Shown here: one piece after another, positions 17,089-26,101 of the stretch
Layout: each line of letters starts with the position of its first letter
How positions within the stretch are numbered: position 1 is the stretch's first letter
Origin: Neobacillus vireti
Lineage (GTDB): Bacteria > Bacillota > Bacilli > Bacillales > Cytobacillaceae
NCBI RefSeq assembly: GCF_001026695.1
Contig: NZ_LDNB01000017.1
Coordinates: 385,953-449,952, forward strand
Length of the DNA: 64,000 nt
Direction of reading: 5' to 3'
Program-made: the position numbers and the translations under genes
The notes under the pieces: generated by a model
What the model saw: only the letters and a program-made list of their open reading frames with translations
What the model was told of the DNA's origin: nothing
The model's database searches: none

Positions 17089-17322
17089 TTGGTATTCGCA
17101 CCGATGGTTGTGAATCTCGGAGGTGTAAAAGTCAATTCAATCGACCACGCATCCGTCCTCAATTTTGGACCTAACCAGTTTATTGACCATTTTGTATCAT
17201 ACAAACGGAATCAAGGTTACGGTGAGCAAAATGGAGATTTGGTTTCCATGATCATCCCTATCTCCTATATCTTAGATTCAGACATTAGCGATGCCTTGAT
17301 CACCAAAAATAGCATTGTTTAA
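17089..17322 (+). CDS. GerPA-family spore germination-like protein 3
   Basis: A 77-residue near-duplicate of the preceding protein: VNLGGVKVNSIDHASVLNFG, then FIDHFVSYKRNQGYGEQNGD and a C-terminal ISDALITKNSIV. TTG 17089 follows AGGGGTGA. It is followed by a double terminator. The likely role, from the family, is spore coat assembly or germinant access. Confidence 0.7.
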   Translation: MVFAPMVVNLGGVKVNSIDHASVLNFGPNQFIDHFVSYKRNQGYGEQNGDLVSMIIPISYILDSDISDALITKNSIV

Positions 17323-17330
17323 AAAACAAA

Positions 17331-17359
17331 TACCCCCTATCCGGTTTGGATAGGGGGTA
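17331..17359. terminator. Hairpin after the GerPA-like trio
   Basis: TACCCCCTATCC-ggttt-GGATAGGGGGTA is a perfect 12-bp stem, immediately followed by a second hairpin with a U-run. Confidence 0.7.
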
Positions 17360-17387
17360 AAATCCTTGATTTCTCAAGGATTTTTTT
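17360..17387 (+). terminator. Intrinsic terminator of the GerPA-like operon
   Basis: AAATCCTTGA-tttc-TCAAGGATT followed by TTTTT. Confidence 0.85.
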
Positions 17388-17451
17388 AAAGCAATGCAAG
17401 TTTTTAATTTTACAATCCAATCATATTAACAGTAGTGTTCAAAAACTTCCA

Positions 17452-17826
17452 TCAATGCTGGCCCGGAAAGCCGGCTCCCATTCCCCCATGTCCGTGATAT
17501 CCGTCCCAGCCTCCATGGCCACCATGACCGTGATATCCGTCCCAGCCTCCATGCCAGCCATGACCTGGGTATCCTCCCATGCCTCCATGCCAGCCATAAC
17601 CCGGGTATCCTCCCATGCCTCCATGCCAGCCATAGCCTGGGAATCCTCCCATACCTCCATGCCAGCCATAACCTGGGTATCCTCCCATGCCTGGATAGCC
17701 TCCATAGCCGCCTATGGTGCCGTATCCTCCCATGCCTGGGTACCCTCCCATGCCGCTATAGCCACCAACACCTGGAAATCCTCCCATACCTCCAAAACCG
17801 CCCATAAATTGTCTTGTATCAATCAT
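17452..17826 (-). CDS. Gly/Tyr/His-rich repeat protein, probable spore coat component
   Basis: A 124-residue protein. After MIDTRQFMGGFGGMGGFPG it consists of Gly-rich repeats, first GGYPGMGGY units and then about six 12-13-residue units of the type GYPGYGWHGGMG, drifting to WHGGWDGYHGHG near the end. AAAGGAG precedes the ATG. Composition resembles small Gly/Tyr/His-rich spore surface proteins of Bacillus (YeeK type), and it is convergent with germination-related genes, so a coat or crust role is likely but not proven. The repeat DNA also opens a long frame on the other strand, which I treat as a shadow. Confidence 0.65.
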   Translation of the reverse strand: MIDTRQFMGGFGGMGGFPGVGGYSGMGGYPGMGGYGTIGGYGGYPGMGGYPGYGWHGGMGGFPGYGWHGGMGGYPGYGWHGGMGGYPGHGWHGGWDGYHGHGGHGGWDGYHGHGGMGAGFPGQH

Positions 17827-17980
17827 TCGAGCATCTCTCCTTTATTTAGGTTACAGTCTAGACTATGTCGAAATCCTGAAAAGGCATAGGCAAATGTCCT
17901 ATTTTTCAGGAAACAAATTGGTAAATGGATGTCGTATCGAAATCAAGGTTTAGTGATTCAATAATATCCTCCAAAAAATA

Positions 17981-17999
17981 AATAGTAATAATTACGATT
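17981..17999. promoter_or_regulatory. Zur box upstream of ycgR
   Basis: AATAGTAATAATTACGATT differs at one position from the perfect palindromic box at 22762-22780. It lies about 125 bp before the ycgR start. B. subtilis ycgRQ is not known to me with certainty as Zur-controlled, but the box and its neighbours support it. Confidence 0.75.
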
Positions 18000-18124
18000 T
18001 AATATTAATAAGATAGTTTCATAGAGGATTATTCTCTTATAAATATTTTTATGAAGTCATTATCTTACTAGAAGAACATACTATTATGTTAGGAACTAAT
18101 AGAGCTAAGGAGGAATCTATTATT

Positions 18125-19126
18125 TTGTTCTACTTAACTAAATTCATAAAAGGTAGTTTAAGCATTCTATTATTTTGTCTCTTCATTTTTCTATTTCTTT
18201 TTGCGGAGCTAGTAAATAAATTGGCTATTTTCGATAATTTCCCTGGAGCTTTTTTCAATGTCAATACGATTTTCCTTAGCATTATCTTGGAAGCGATTCC
18301 GTTTATCTTGTTGGGTGTCTTTGTATCAGCAATCATTCAATCCTTTGTATCAGAAAATACGATCGAGAAATTAATGCCTCGGAATCCTTATTTGGCCGTT
18401 ATACCTGCTGCCTTAATTGGCATCATTTTTCCTATTTGTGAATGTACGATTATTCCAGTTGTTCGCCGATTGATTAAGAAAGGAATGCCTGCACATGTAG
18501 GTGTTGTCATTATGCTTAGCGCCCCCATAATAAACCCTGTGGTCTTTGCGTCCACCTATTTTGCATTTAAAAGTACGCCTTATATGGCAAATGCAAGAAT
18601 GTTTGTTAGTTTTATCTGTACGATTATCATTGGATTGATTGTTTATCGGTATTTCAGGAAAGCTGACGTCTTAAGGACGAAGAACCATGTTCATCACCAT
18701 AAACATCATCATCCGCAGAAAAATAAACTATTGACAACTTTTTATCATGCCAGTGATGAACTATTTGATATGGGCAAATATTTGTTTATTGGTGCTTTCT
18801 TGGCAAGTTTGTTTCAGGTTTTTTTCGATCGGAATATGTTGTTATCACTTGGGACAAGCACAGCCGGCGCACCAGGAGTAATGATGGGCTTGTCCTATGT
18901 TTTGTCAGTCTGTTCTGCGGCCGATGCCTTTATTGCTTCGTCCTTTAGTTCCACTTTTACAAAAGGTTCATTGCTTGCTTTCCTCGTATTTGGCCCGATG
19001 CTGGATATCAAAAATACGTTCATGTTATTTGCTTATTTTAAAGCGCGATTCGTCTTATTTCTGATGGTTGTGGTCCCCATTGTCGTTTATGTAACGATTT
19101 ATATTTTTCAATTTACAGTTTGGTAG
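18125..19126 (+). CDS. ycgR: Putative permease YcgR (DUF318 family)
   Basis: About 333 residues with eight or so membrane segments. GIIFPICECTIIPVVRRLIKKGMP and MLSAPIINPVVFAST carry the conserved CEC and INP motifs of DUF318 permeases, repeated as SVCSAADAFIASSFS in the second half. A His-rich cytoplasmic loop (VHHHKHHHPQ) could bind metal. AAGGAGG at 18107-18113 fits TTG 18125; the in-frame ATG 18086 has no ribosome site. It is followed after 12 bp by ycgQ, its usual partner; together with the Zur box a role in zinc handling is likely, with the transported species unknown. Confidence 0.85.
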   Translation: MFYLTKFIKGSLSILLFCLFIFLFLFAELVNKLAIFDNFPGAFFNVNTIFLSIILEAIPFILLGVFVSAIIQSFVSENTIEKLMPRNPYLAVIPAALIGIIFPICECTIIPVVRRLIKKGMPAHVGVVIMLSAPIINPVVFASTYFAFKSTPYMANARMFVSFICTIIIGLIVYRYFRKADVLRTKNHVHHHKHHHPQKNKLLTTFYHASDELFDMGKYLFIGAFLASLFQVFFDRNMLLSLGTSTAGAPGVMMGLSYVLSVCSAADAFIASSFSSTFTKGSLLAFLVFGPMLDIKNTFMLFAYFKARFVLFLMVVVPIVVYVTIYIFQFTVW

Positions 19127-19138
19127 GAGGTTTGCATA

Positions 19139-20050
19139 ATGAAAAGAATGAATAGCGAAAAGAAAACCTATCACCATCTAATCAGGGGTATTATTATGAT
19201 CGGTTTTATGCTTCTGTTATTGAAACTACTCCTTACCAATAATATCACCTTTTTTATTGCACCAAAGATGAACGGTTTTATTTACTTTACATTATTTGTC
19301 TTTCTCCTAATAGGGGTTCTATTAATATTTCGTGGGACATCTGAAGAAAAAACACACTATGATTGTGAATGTGAGGGAGACCATTCCTATCCAAAATCGA
19401 AATTAATGAGCTTGTTCCTTTATTCCATCTTTATTATTCCCATTACTACCGGGCTCCTTTTTGCCGATCATGTCCTCGGCAGCTCTGTTGCCCAGAATCG
19501 AACCCTCAAACTTGGCGCAGATACGCAGGATATGGCAAACATTCAACCAGTAAAAAAGAAGAGCTCATCGTCTAATCCAAGTCAACCTGATTCCACTCCT
19601 GATTCTTCATCTGCGGATATGCCGGAACCATTAACACAAAATGAATATTCGTCATTAGCTAGCAACCTTTTACAAGCTCCTAGCATTAATGTTACGGACA
19701 ACGCATACGTTCCGATGGTCAATATTATTCAAGAAAACTTGGAGAAAATAATAGGCAAAACGATTACTATTAAGGGATTTATCTATCGGGAAAAAAATTT
19801 CTTCCAAGATCAAATCGTCATTGCCCGCTATGGAATCACTTGCTGTGTAGCAGATGCCTCCGTTTACGGAATGATGGCTAAAGGGGATGTATCCGGCTTG
19901 CCAAAAGACAAATGGATACAAGTTACAGGTACAATCGATCAAACCATATTCGACGGGGCACCTATTCCGATTATCAATATTCAAGATTATAAAATGATTT
20001 CTGTCCCTAAACAACCGTACGTTTATGATGTCGGGGTGAGGATAGAATAG
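19139..20050 (+). CDS. ycgQ: YcgQ, TIGR03943 family partner of the YcgR permease
   Basis: A 303-residue protein with three or four membrane segments in the first half, a Cys-bearing loop (YDCECEG, about residue 81), a Ser/Pro-rich linker (about 140-165), and a conserved C-terminal extracytoplasmic domain with NITIKGFIYRE-like (TITIKGFIYRE) and RYGITCCVADASVYG. This is the TIGR03943 layout, always paired with a YcgR-type permease. AGGAGG precedes ATG 19139. A bidirectional terminator separates it from the convergent znu genes. Confidence 0.85.
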   Translation: MKRMNSEKKTYHHLIRGIIMIGFMLLLLKLLLTNNITFFIAPKMNGFIYFTLFVFLLIGVLLIFRGTSEEKTHYDCECEGDHSYPKSKLMSLFLYSIFIIPITTGLLFADHVLGSSVAQNRTLKLGADTQDMANIQPVKKKSSSSNPSQPDSTPDSSSADMPEPLTQNEYSSLASNLLQAPSINVTDNAYVPMVNIIQENLEKIIGKTITIKGFIYREKNFFQDQIVIARYGITCCVADASVYGMMAKGDVSGLPKDKWIQVTGTIDQTIFDGAPIPIINIQDYKMISVPKQPYVYDVGVRIE

Positions 20051-20120
20051 ATATATAGTGGCTATAGGGGTTTACTGGCGGATATGTCTCCTATACTGGC
20101 AGAAGCCGTCACCTATTGAA

Positions 20121-20150
20121 AAAAAGAGCTTAGATTTTCTAAGCTCTTTT
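20121..20150. terminator. Bidirectional terminator between ycgQ and znuB
   Basis: AAAAGAGCTTAGA-ttt-TCTAAGCTCTTTT is a perfect 13-bp stem with A-run and U-run flanks serving both convergent operons. Confidence 0.88.
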
Positions 20151-20152
20151 AC

Positions 20153-21028
20153 CTAATTGTCAAATGATCTTGTTTGCGGAACTTGAATGATTTTTCTGCT
20201 TCTCGTTTTCAAAACCCTGGAGAAATGAAGAACCACCTTCTGCACAATAAAACCTACCAATAAAATCAGGATTAAGATGAGTGTAATCGTAGCCCCGGGA
20301 GGTGTTCCTAATTCATATGAAGAAACGAGACCGGCAAATATACTTACAATCGATGTAAGTTCAGCAACAAGAATTACCATGGTAAATCCCTTTGCCAAGC
20401 GAATAGCAAAAGCCGCCGGCAGGACAAGCAGCGCGGAAACCAGTAATACACCAATGGTTGGAATAATCACCGAAATTGCCAGTCCCGTGATAATACTGAA
20501 TGAGAGGGAAAGCAAATTGGTATTAACACCACTTGTATAGGCAGTGTCTTCGTCAAAGGTCATCAAATACAATGGTCTTTTGAGGACAATAAAATAAAGG
20601 ATGATGGAAGCTGCAACCACTGTTAGTACCTTTACTTGTAACGGACTAATCGTCACAATCGAGCCAAATAAGTATTGATCGATTGAAGTTGAGGTCCCGC
20701 CACTACTGATACTCATCAAAAATAAGGCAAACGACAGTCCTGCAGCCATCAGGATGGCAATCGATACTTCAGAATAAGTCCTGTAGGCACGGCGCATATA
20801 TTCAATTCCAATTGCACCGATGACGACGATTAAAATACTAGAAAATGTAATATTGATATGAATAAAAAAACCAATTGCAACTCCTGAGAGTGAGATATGG
20901 GAAAGCGTATCTGCCATTAATGCCTGACGCCTTAAAATCAGGAACACGCCTAATAAGGGCGCAATAATGGCAATTACACCTCCAGCCCATAAAGCCCGCT
21001 GCATGAATTCAAGACTAAGCATTTCCAT
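20153..21028 (-). CDS. znuB: Zinc ABC transporter permease ZnuB/AdcB
   Basis: A 291-residue membrane protein of the ABC-3 family with about eight or nine segments. Signature segments: [22 protein letters not shown] near residue 30 and [20 protein letters not shown] near 200. It forms the channel for zinc delivered by ZnuA and energised by ZnuC. Its start lies 55 bp inside the znuC gene, indicating translational coupling. ATG 21028 follows GGGGG closely; ATG 21022 is an alternative. The gene order is znuA-znuC-znuB. Confidence 0.92.
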   Translation of the reverse strand: MEMLSLEFMQRALWAGGVIAIIAPLLGVFLILRRQALMADTLSHISLSGVAIGFFIHINITFSSILIVVIGAIGIEYMRRAYRTYSEVSIAILMAAGLSFALFLMSISSGGTSTSIDQYLFGSIVTISPLQVKVLTVVAASIILYFIVLKRPLYLMTFDEDTAYTSGVNTNLLSLSFSIITGLAISVIIPTIGVLLVSALLVLPAAFAIRLAKGFTMVILVAELTSIVSIFAGLVSSYELGTPPGATITLILILILLVGFIVQKVVLHFSRVLKTRSRKIIQVPQTRSFDN

Positions 21029-21681
21029 CCCCCATGTTCCCCCCTTTCCAACTGTAGTGTTTTTGTAAGAAAAGGATCTACCTCGTCCTGGTTATGAGTC
21101 ACCATAATGACTGTTCTTCCATGTTCTTTTACTTGATGAGATAAAAATTCGTAAAACGCTTTTCTACTGCTAGCATCCATTCCTGTCGTAGGTTCATCTA
21201 ACACGAGTAAGTCAGGTTCGGATGCTAAGGTCCGGGCAATACAGATTTTTTGTTTTTGCCCTCCTGATAGTGAACCTATTTTATGATGACGAAACTCCCA
21301 CATACCTACCATCTTTAACGCATTTTCTACAATTTTTACATCGAGACTGTTTAAGCGCTTGAACCACTTTCCTTTTTTAAAACGGCCAGAACGGACAAGC
21401 TCCAACACGGTACTAGGAAAACCCGCATTAAATGAAGCAATTTGCTGGGGCACATACCCAATCGTAAGTGTTTCACCTCTCACGTTAGTCTTGCTAACAG
21501 ATATGTTGCCTTCCCATGGTTTAAGTAATCCAAGCAGCAACTTAATCATCGTGGTTTTGGACGCGCCGTTTTGTCCGGTTATCCCTACAAACTCTCCACT
21601 TTCAATTTCAAATGAAACACCATTTAGACTTGGTAAATGGTTATAGCCAAACACAATATTTTCCACGGAAGCAAGATTCAT
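20974..21681 (-). CDS. znuC: Zinc ABC transporter ATPase ZnuC/AdcC
   Basis: A 235-residue ABC ATPase: Walker [10 protein letters not shown], signature [15 protein letters not shown], Walker [15 protein letters not shown] and switch His in MVTHNQ. The Walker A has Ser in place of the usual last Gly; I recall the same Ser in the B. subtilis ortholog, so it is probably native to this branch. The C-terminus ([11 protein letters not shown]) also matches that branch. ATG 21681 is preferred over 21690 because GAGAGGTG is six bases upstream. It lies between znuA and znuB. Confidence 0.92.
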   Translation of the reverse strand: MNLASVENIVFGYNHLPSLNGVSFEIESGEFVGITGQNGASKTTMIKLLLGLLKPWEGNISVSKTNVRGETLTIGYVPQQIASFNAGFPSTVLELVRSGRFKKGKWFKRLNSLDVKIVENALKMVGMWEFRHHKIGSLSGGQKQKICIARTLASEPDLLVLDEPTTGMDASSRKAFYEFLSHQVKEHGRTVIMVTHNQDEVDPFLTKTLQLERGEHGGWKCLVLNSCSGLYGLEV

Positions 21682-21762
21682 TATTAACACCTCTCTTTAC
21701 TATTTATCCAAATTAATGAGGAAACGAAAAAGTGTATACACTTTTTCGTTAACATGAATTCC

Positions 21763-22740
21763 TTATTTTTCTGAGAGTGTTTCCACAAGGGACTTTAGGT
21801 TATTTTTCATGATTTCAATGTAATTTAATCCCTTTTCCTGTTCCGCTTTGCTTAATCCTTCAAGCGTATTGAGGACCTTCGTTTTTGCTCCAATTTCGCT
21901 TGCCAGTGTTTGTGCTACTTTTGGGGAAGCCAACTCTTCAAAATAAATCGTATGAAGATTATGTTCTTGCGCAAATGTTTTAAGCTCCGCTAATCTTGCG
22001 GCACTTGGCTCCTCTTCCGGAGATAGCCCAGCAATCGGGACCTGCTTAAGACCGTATTCCTTTGTCAAATAACCAAAGGCGGCGTGTTGGGTAATAATTT
22101 CTTTTCCAGCATACTCTTTTAAGCTATCCCTAAAGCTTTGATCAAGACTTGTAAGTTGTCGGATGTAATCTTGACTATTTTTCTCATAAACTTCTTTATT
22201 TTTTGGATCTTTTTTCACAAGTGCCGCTGTAATCGTCTCTACTTCTTTTTGTGCAAGCGCCGGGCTGAGCCATACATGTGGATCCATGGCATGACCATGA
22301 TCATGGTCATGCTCTTCCCCATCCTCTTCCTCAGCAGTCCCTTCCATTAAAGTAACCCCCTCACTGGCTTCAATAAATGATGGTCTTTTATTTTTATCGA
22401 GTGACTCCTCCACCTTCGGAACCCAAGTCTCAAAAAAAGGACTATTATAAACCAGAAGATCAGCTTTCTGAATGTTAGCCATATCCTTTGGTGATGGTTC
22501 CCACGCATGGGGCTCTGAACTTGCAGGAATTAATAGATCCACTATTGCTTGATCGCCTGCAATGCTTTTCGTAAACTCATACATTGGATAAAAAGTAGTA
22601 ACGATATGAAGCTTTTTATCCCCATCAACGCTACCTTTTTCATTAGTTGTTTCTTTTGAACTGCATCCGGAAATGAATGTCAAACATGCCAGCGTTACAA
22701 TGCCAGTCTTTATCATTTTCATTAGTTTATTTTTTTTCAA
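21763..22740 (-). CDS. znuA: Zinc-binding lipoprotein ZnuA/AdcA-type
   Basis: A 325-residue cluster A-I binding protein. The signal peptide ends in lipobox FISGC, giving a membrane-anchored lipoprotein. Zinc ligands are expected at the His of SSEPHAWEPSP, the His of AMDPHVWLSP, and ITQHAAFGYL. A His/Asp/Glu-rich loop (EEHDHDHGH, residues ~145-153), typical of zinc rather than manganese binders, lies before the second ligand. Start is TTG 22740 after GGGAGAGAG. A perfect Zur box lies 21 bp upstream. Confidence 0.93.
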   Translation of the reverse strand: MKKNKLMKMIKTGIVTLACLTFISGCSSKETTNEKGSVDGDKKLHIVTTFYPMYEFTKSIAGDQAIVDLLIPASSEPHAWEPSPKDMANIQKADLLVYNSPFFETWVPKVEESLDKNKRPSFIEASEGVTLMEGTAEEEDGEEHDHDHGHAMDPHVWLSPALAQKEVETITAALVKKDPKNKEVYEKNSQDYIRQLTSLDQSFRDSLKEYAGKEIITQHAAFGYLTKEYGLKQVPIAGLSPEEEPSAARLAELKTFAQEHNLHTIYFEELASPKVAQTLASEIGAKTKVLNTLEGLSKAEQEKGLNYIEIMKNNLKSLVETLSEK

Positions 22741-22761
22741 ATTACTCTCTCTCCCTTTTTT

Positions 22762-22780
22762 AATCGTAATAATTACGATT
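22762..22780. promoter_or_regulatory. Perfect Zur box upstream of znuACB
   Basis: AATCGTAATAATTACGATT is a perfect palindrome and matches the B. subtilis Zur box core. It lies between znuA and rpmG. Confidence 0.92.
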
Positions 22781-22817
22781 TACATTCCAAAATAAACCGC
22801 ACTCTTCACTAATTTCG

Positions 22818-22967
22818 TTACTTTGTTTCTCTATGCAACGTATGTCGTTTTAACCGTGGGCAATACTTTTTCAATTCGAGGCGCTCAGGGTTTGTTCGTT
22901 TATTTTTTGTTGTAATATAATTTCGATCTCCTGTTTCTGTACAAGCTAAAGTGATCGTTACTCTCAT
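22818..22967 (-). CDS. rpmG: Ribosomal protein L33, zinc-independent (C-minus) paralog
   Basis: A 49-residue gene: [20 protein letters not shown], then [20 protein letters not shown] and RHTLHRETK. In zinc-binding L33, two CxxC pairs are present; here each pair has only one Cys (ACTETG, YCPRLK), the C-minus form that replaces the zinc form during zinc starvation, sparing zinc. ATG 22967 lies nine bases after GGAGG; ATG 22976 touches it. It is 19 bp downstream of yciC, consistent with Zur control from the yciC promoter. Confidence 0.93.
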   Translation of the reverse strand: MRVTITLACTETGDRNYITTKNKRTNPERLELKKYCPRLKRHTLHRETK

Positions 22968-22986
22968 TTTTTTCATCCTCCAGTAA

Positions 22987-24183
22987 TTAATTTATAGCTG
23001 CCTCTGTAAACACGGGCAGTGGATCGTTGAACTTAGACCAATCCTGTGACAATTCATCATCGGTTAGTAAACATTGATCAAGCGAACGCTCCATTTCCGT
23101 TTGGTTCATCTCAATTCCGATTAACACAAGTTCAGTTATTCGGTCTCCGTAAGTATTATCCCAACGCGCTAACAATTCCGGTTCTTCTTTTAATATTTCC
23201 TTTTGCTCTTCCTTTGAATAGGATGCAATCCATTCTCCGGCTCCCTGGAAGGTGATCGATGGACCCGCTTGTGAAAGGAGGCAAGCGATATTGTTTCGTG
23301 ATGCCAGCCAAATAAATCCCTTTGCCCGGACCACTTCAACTGGCCAATTTTCTAACCAATTCATTATCCGTTCTGGGTGAAATGGCTTTTTTCTTTTGTA
23401 AACAAACGAAGAAATACCATATTCCTCTGTTTCCGGGATGTGTTCCTCATTCAATTCCTTTAACCATCCTGCCCCTTGACTCGCTTGTTCAAAGTCAAAC
23501 AAGTTCGTATCCAAAACCTCCTCCAATGGAATGACGGAATGGTTGGTTTCTAAGATTAGAGCATCAGGATTTAACTTTTGAATGACTGCCTTTAATTCCC
23601 TTATTTCCTCATTATCCACGAGGTCGATTTTATTTAGCAGGATGACATTGGCAAACTCGATTTGATCAATCAGTAAATCCACCACTTCTCTTGTATCATT
23701 GAGGTCGGTAGCCTGTTTTCGATCAATTAAGCTTTCCCCTGATGAAAAATCATGCCAAAACCGATTGGCATCGACAACGGTGACCATCGTATCCAAACGA
23801 CAGAATTTTGACAAATCAATCCCTAAATTTTCATCCACGTATGTAAAAGTTTGCGCAACTGGAACTGGTTCACTGATCCCAGTTGATTCAATTACGATGT
23901 AATCAATATCACCTGTTGAAGCTAGTTTTTCCACTTCGATAATTAGATCTTCCCTTAGCGTGCAGCAAATGCAGCCATTCTGCAGTTCTACAAGTTTTTC
24001 ATCGGTTCGTGAAAAACCACCTTGTTTTACAAGCATGGCATCAATATTTACTTCACTCATGTCATTTACAATTACCGCAACCTTTTTATCCTCACGGTTT
24101 TCCAAGATATGATTAAGCAGCGTCGTTTTACCAGATCCAAGATAGCCGCTTAACACTGTAACGGGGACTTTGTTTCTTCTCAA
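22987..24183 (-). CDS. yciC: Zur-regulated CobW/COG0523 GTPase, putative zinc metallochaperone YciC
   Basis: About 398 residues. Walker [16 protein letters not shown], the COG0523 metal motif CICC ([12 protein letters not shown]), guanine motif LLNKIDLV and a C-terminal CobW domain ([23 protein letters not shown]). YciC proteins are thought to deliver zinc under limitation. TTG 24183 was chosen because AAGGAG is ten bases upstream; the longer frame to 24216 would include that site. rpmG follows directly. Two Zur-like boxes lie upstream, as known for B. subtilis yciC. Confidence 0.92.
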   Translation of the reverse strand: MRRNKVPVTVLSGYLGSGKTTLLNHILENREDKKVAVIVNDMSEVNIDAMLVKQGGFSRTDEKLVELQNGCICCTLREDLIIEVEKLASTGDIDYIVIESTGISEPVPVAQTFTYVDENLGIDLSKFCRLDTMVTVVDANRFWHDFSSGESLIDRKQATDLNDTREVVDLLIDQIEFANVILLNKIDLVDNEEIRELKAVIQKLNPDALILETNHSVIPLEEVLDTNLFDFEQASQGAGWLKELNEEHIPETEEYGISSFVYKRKKPFHPERIMNWLENWPVEVVRAKGFIWLASRNNIACLLSQAGPSITFQGAGEWIASYSKEEQKEILKEEPELLARWDNTYGDRITELVLIGIEMNQTEMERSLDQCLLTDDELSQDWSKFNDPLPVFTEAAIN

Positions 24184-24245
24184 CTCTACATCTCTCCTTC
24201 GTTTTGTTTTCAGCAATTATGAATTCCACATATTATATTGCAGAT

Positions 24246-24265
24246 AAATCACAATCATTACGATT
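24246..24265. promoter_or_regulatory. Zur box proximal to yciC
   Basis: AAATCACAATCATTACGATT has an intact ATTACGATT right half and two mismatches in the left half relative to the perfect box at 22762-22780. It lies about 65 bp before the chosen yciC start. Confidence 0.75.
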
Positions 24266-24323
24266 TAAAATCTAAAAAAAATAAGCAGTAGACGATGCCT
24301 TCTGTCATCCACCTATATATAAT

Positions 24324-24343
24324 AAATCGTAACGATTACTATT
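24324..24343. promoter_or_regulatory. Zur box distal to yciC
   Basis: AAATCGTAACGATTACTATT has an intact left half and two mismatches. Two operators upstream of yciC mirror the known B. subtilis arrangement. Confidence 0.7.
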
Positions 24344-24414
24344 TGCAAGTGTTTTTTTATTTTTTCTCATATTCCCTCCATTTTTTATGAGTTATATAAC
24401 TCCAATTTCCATGA

Positions 24415-24460
24415 AAAAAGGATAGATTAAGCAGAAATAACTGCTTCTATCTATCCTTTT
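24415..24460 (-). terminator. Intrinsic terminator of the SET-domain gene
   Basis: AAAAGGATAG...AAGCAG pairs with CTGCTT...CTATCCTTTT across a short loop, one internal mismatch region. Confidence 0.75.
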
Positions 24461-24464
24461 CGAG

Positions 24465-24866
24465 TTAATCATTTTCGTTCGTGCTATCTTGATCCTTATT
24501 AAACCAAAGCGGTTCATTGTCATCCTCGTCGCCGTTATAATTGATGAGGATCTCTTCCCCTGCTTTAATATCTTTGTAAGCATAGAAGTCAAACGAATGA
24601 TTCGGAAAATTAATTTCATAAGTGGCATTTGGCTCATACGAGTGGTTAAATAACATGCCATATCCTAAAACGAATGCGGTGTGGTTCACACCATATTCAA
24701 ATGCGTAATCGGCAAGTAAGGTTTTTTCGATGTGAACATGCTCCTCATTAGGATATGGAATAACCGGTGCTTGATGAATCAGCTCCCCTTTTGCTATATC
24801 ACGCGTTGCAAATACCCCTCTATTTAAATCACCATCACTAAGCGTTGAAGTTTTAATCTCAATCAT
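24465..24866 (-). CDS. SET domain-containing protein
   Basis: A 133-residue stand-alone SET domain: GRGVFATRDIAKGELI-like opening (NRGVFATRDIAKGELIH), central LFNHSYEPNATYE, AGEEILINYNGD near the end. SET proteins are lysine methyltransferases; these short bacterial forms have unproven substrates. ATG 24866 follows AGGTGA by five bases. An acidic tail (NKDQDSTNEND) lacks the post-SET cysteines. It ends in its own terminator. Confidence 0.85.
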   Translation of the reverse strand: MIEIKTSTLSDGDLNRGVFATRDIAKGELIHQAPVIPYPNEEHVHIEKTLLADYAFEYGVNHTAFVLGYGMLFNHSYEPNATYEINFPNHSFDFYAYKDIKAGEEILINYNGDEDDNEPLWFNKDQDSTNEND

Positions 24867-25036
24867 ATTAATCACCTATAAATTCTTTCATAAAAAGATT
24901 TTTTACCTCTTAAGCTTGCCAGTAAATAGGACAGAAAGCAAATGTTTTTTAATGGTGCCTCACAACATTTTATGTACTATTTTCCTCATAGAAACATAAG
25001 ATAGAATATACGTTCGTAGGGAGGAGAGGAATTTTG

Positions 25037-25438
25037 ATGAAAAACAATGATTCTTTCATTACAGGAGAGATGTTGGTCAAGTATTACGAACTGAATAAAC
25101 AGAAAAAGGAAATTGAGCTGGAAATGAATGGATTAAAGGATGCTTTTCAAACTTATTTTAATAACTTGGTTGGCCCCGAGCATAAAGGTGAAGTCACCAT
25201 CAGCGGTTACAAGCTCCAAAGGCAGATTCGAAAAACGGAAAAGTATGATGAAGACGAAACGATTAAAAGATTAGAAGAATTACAGATGAATGAGCTAATT
25301 CAAGTTGTTAAAAAGCCGGATCATATAAAAATTAAATCAGCTCTAAATTTAGGGTTATTAAATCCTACTCATATGGAGGGCTGTATCATAACCACCTACT
25401 CACCGGCAATTATGATAAAACCAATCACTCCCAGATAA
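25037..25438 (+). CDS. Unrecognised 133-residue protein
   Basis: I do not recognise this family. The N-terminal ~45 residues form a charged amphipathic helix (YYELNKQKKEIELEMNGLKD), the middle is basic and beta-like (GEVTISGYKLQRQIRKTEKY), and the end is hydrophobic. GGAGAGGA precedes ATG 25037, and a strong terminator follows, so it is a real monocistronic gene. A nucleic-acid role would be a guess. Confidence 0.6.
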   Translation: MKNNDSFITGEMLVKYYELNKQKKEIELEMNGLKDAFQTYFNNLVGPEHKGEVTISGYKLQRQIRKTEKYDEDETIKRLEELQMNELIQVVKKPDHIKIKSALNLGLLNPTHMEGCIITTYSPAIMIKPITPR

Positions 25439-25457
25439 TCCATTTCCAATGTTGATG

Positions 25458-25496
25458 ACCCGTTTGCTTAAAAGAGCTTAAGCAAACGGGTCTTTT
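25458..25496 (+). terminator. Intrinsic terminator
   Basis: ACCCGTTTGCTTA and TAAGCAAACGGGT form a perfect 13-bp stem followed by CTTTT. Confidence 0.88.
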
Positions 25497-25604
25497 CTAG
25501 CGGTTTCCGGTCCTTGCTATCAAACTCTATCAATAAACAAGCAATCTGCTAGCTAACTGATATTCATGCCAGCTAATCGCTCTATCTTTATATTAGCGGA
25601 CAGC

Positions 25605-25994
25605 TTATTCCCAAATTTTATATTGATTTTCAATATTGTCTAAACCAATCCTTCCTCGCTGCATGCTTGGCGGACAGCTGGAGTTATACTTTTTTATTTT
25701 CTTATTTATTTCAGTGATTAAGTTGCTTAGTTCAGACTCCTTTGCATTTCCTTCCTTTAATTTTAGCGCCTTAGCGATCTCTTGCCTTATTTCCTTTTGC
25801 AAGGCGACAAATGGCGGCAGGTACCCTGCCTCTTTCGCGGTATTGACGAAATTGGAATAAATATCACCTGATAATAACCGAGATGGTAGTGGTTTTCCGA
25901 ATCCCGGGTGTTTCTTCATTTCCTCATCCAAATTATAATCTTTCGAAACTTGATCCATCCAATTAACATGACCATCATCTTTTTTAGAAGCCAT
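25605..25994 (-). CDS. DUF1992 (DnaJ-homolog C28-like) protein
   Basis: A 129-residue protein matching the DUF1992 domain: GFGKPLPSRLLSGDIYSNFV, EAGYLPPFVALQKEIRQEI, then a coiled helix and INKKIKKYNSSCPPSMQRGR. The function is unknown; homologs occur as a domain of DNAJC28. The usual N-terminal extension WMDQVSK is present. It lies next to the left attachment site of the mobile element, and is host DNA. Confidence 0.8.
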   Translation of the reverse strand: MASKKDDGHVNWMDQVSKDYNLDEEMKKHPGFGKPLPSRLLSGDIYSNFVNTAKEAGYLPPFVALQKEIRQEIAKALKLKEGNAKESELSNLITEINKKIKKYNSSCPPSMQRGRIGLDNIENQYKIWE

Positions 25995-26072
25995 AGATTT
26001 TCTTCCCCTCTCTGTTTCACACTTTATGTTCTTTATTCGCTATTTTCCGTGGATATTCCTCTGTTAATCAGC

Positions 26073-26101
26073 AAAAAAGCAGACCATGACGGTCTGCTTT
26101 T
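26073..26101 (-). terminator. yeeI: Stranded original terminator of yeeI
   Basis: AAAGCAGACC-atgac-GGTCTGCTTT, followed on the minus strand by TTTTTT. It directly follows the copied 3' end of yeeI, from which the intact gene is now 16.6 kb away because of the integrated element. Confidence 0.8.

Noticed and set aside
17455-17889. Plus-strand 144-residue frame over the Gly/Tyr/His gene
   Set aside because: Antisense shadow of repeat DNA; only the minus strand has AAAGGAG at the start.
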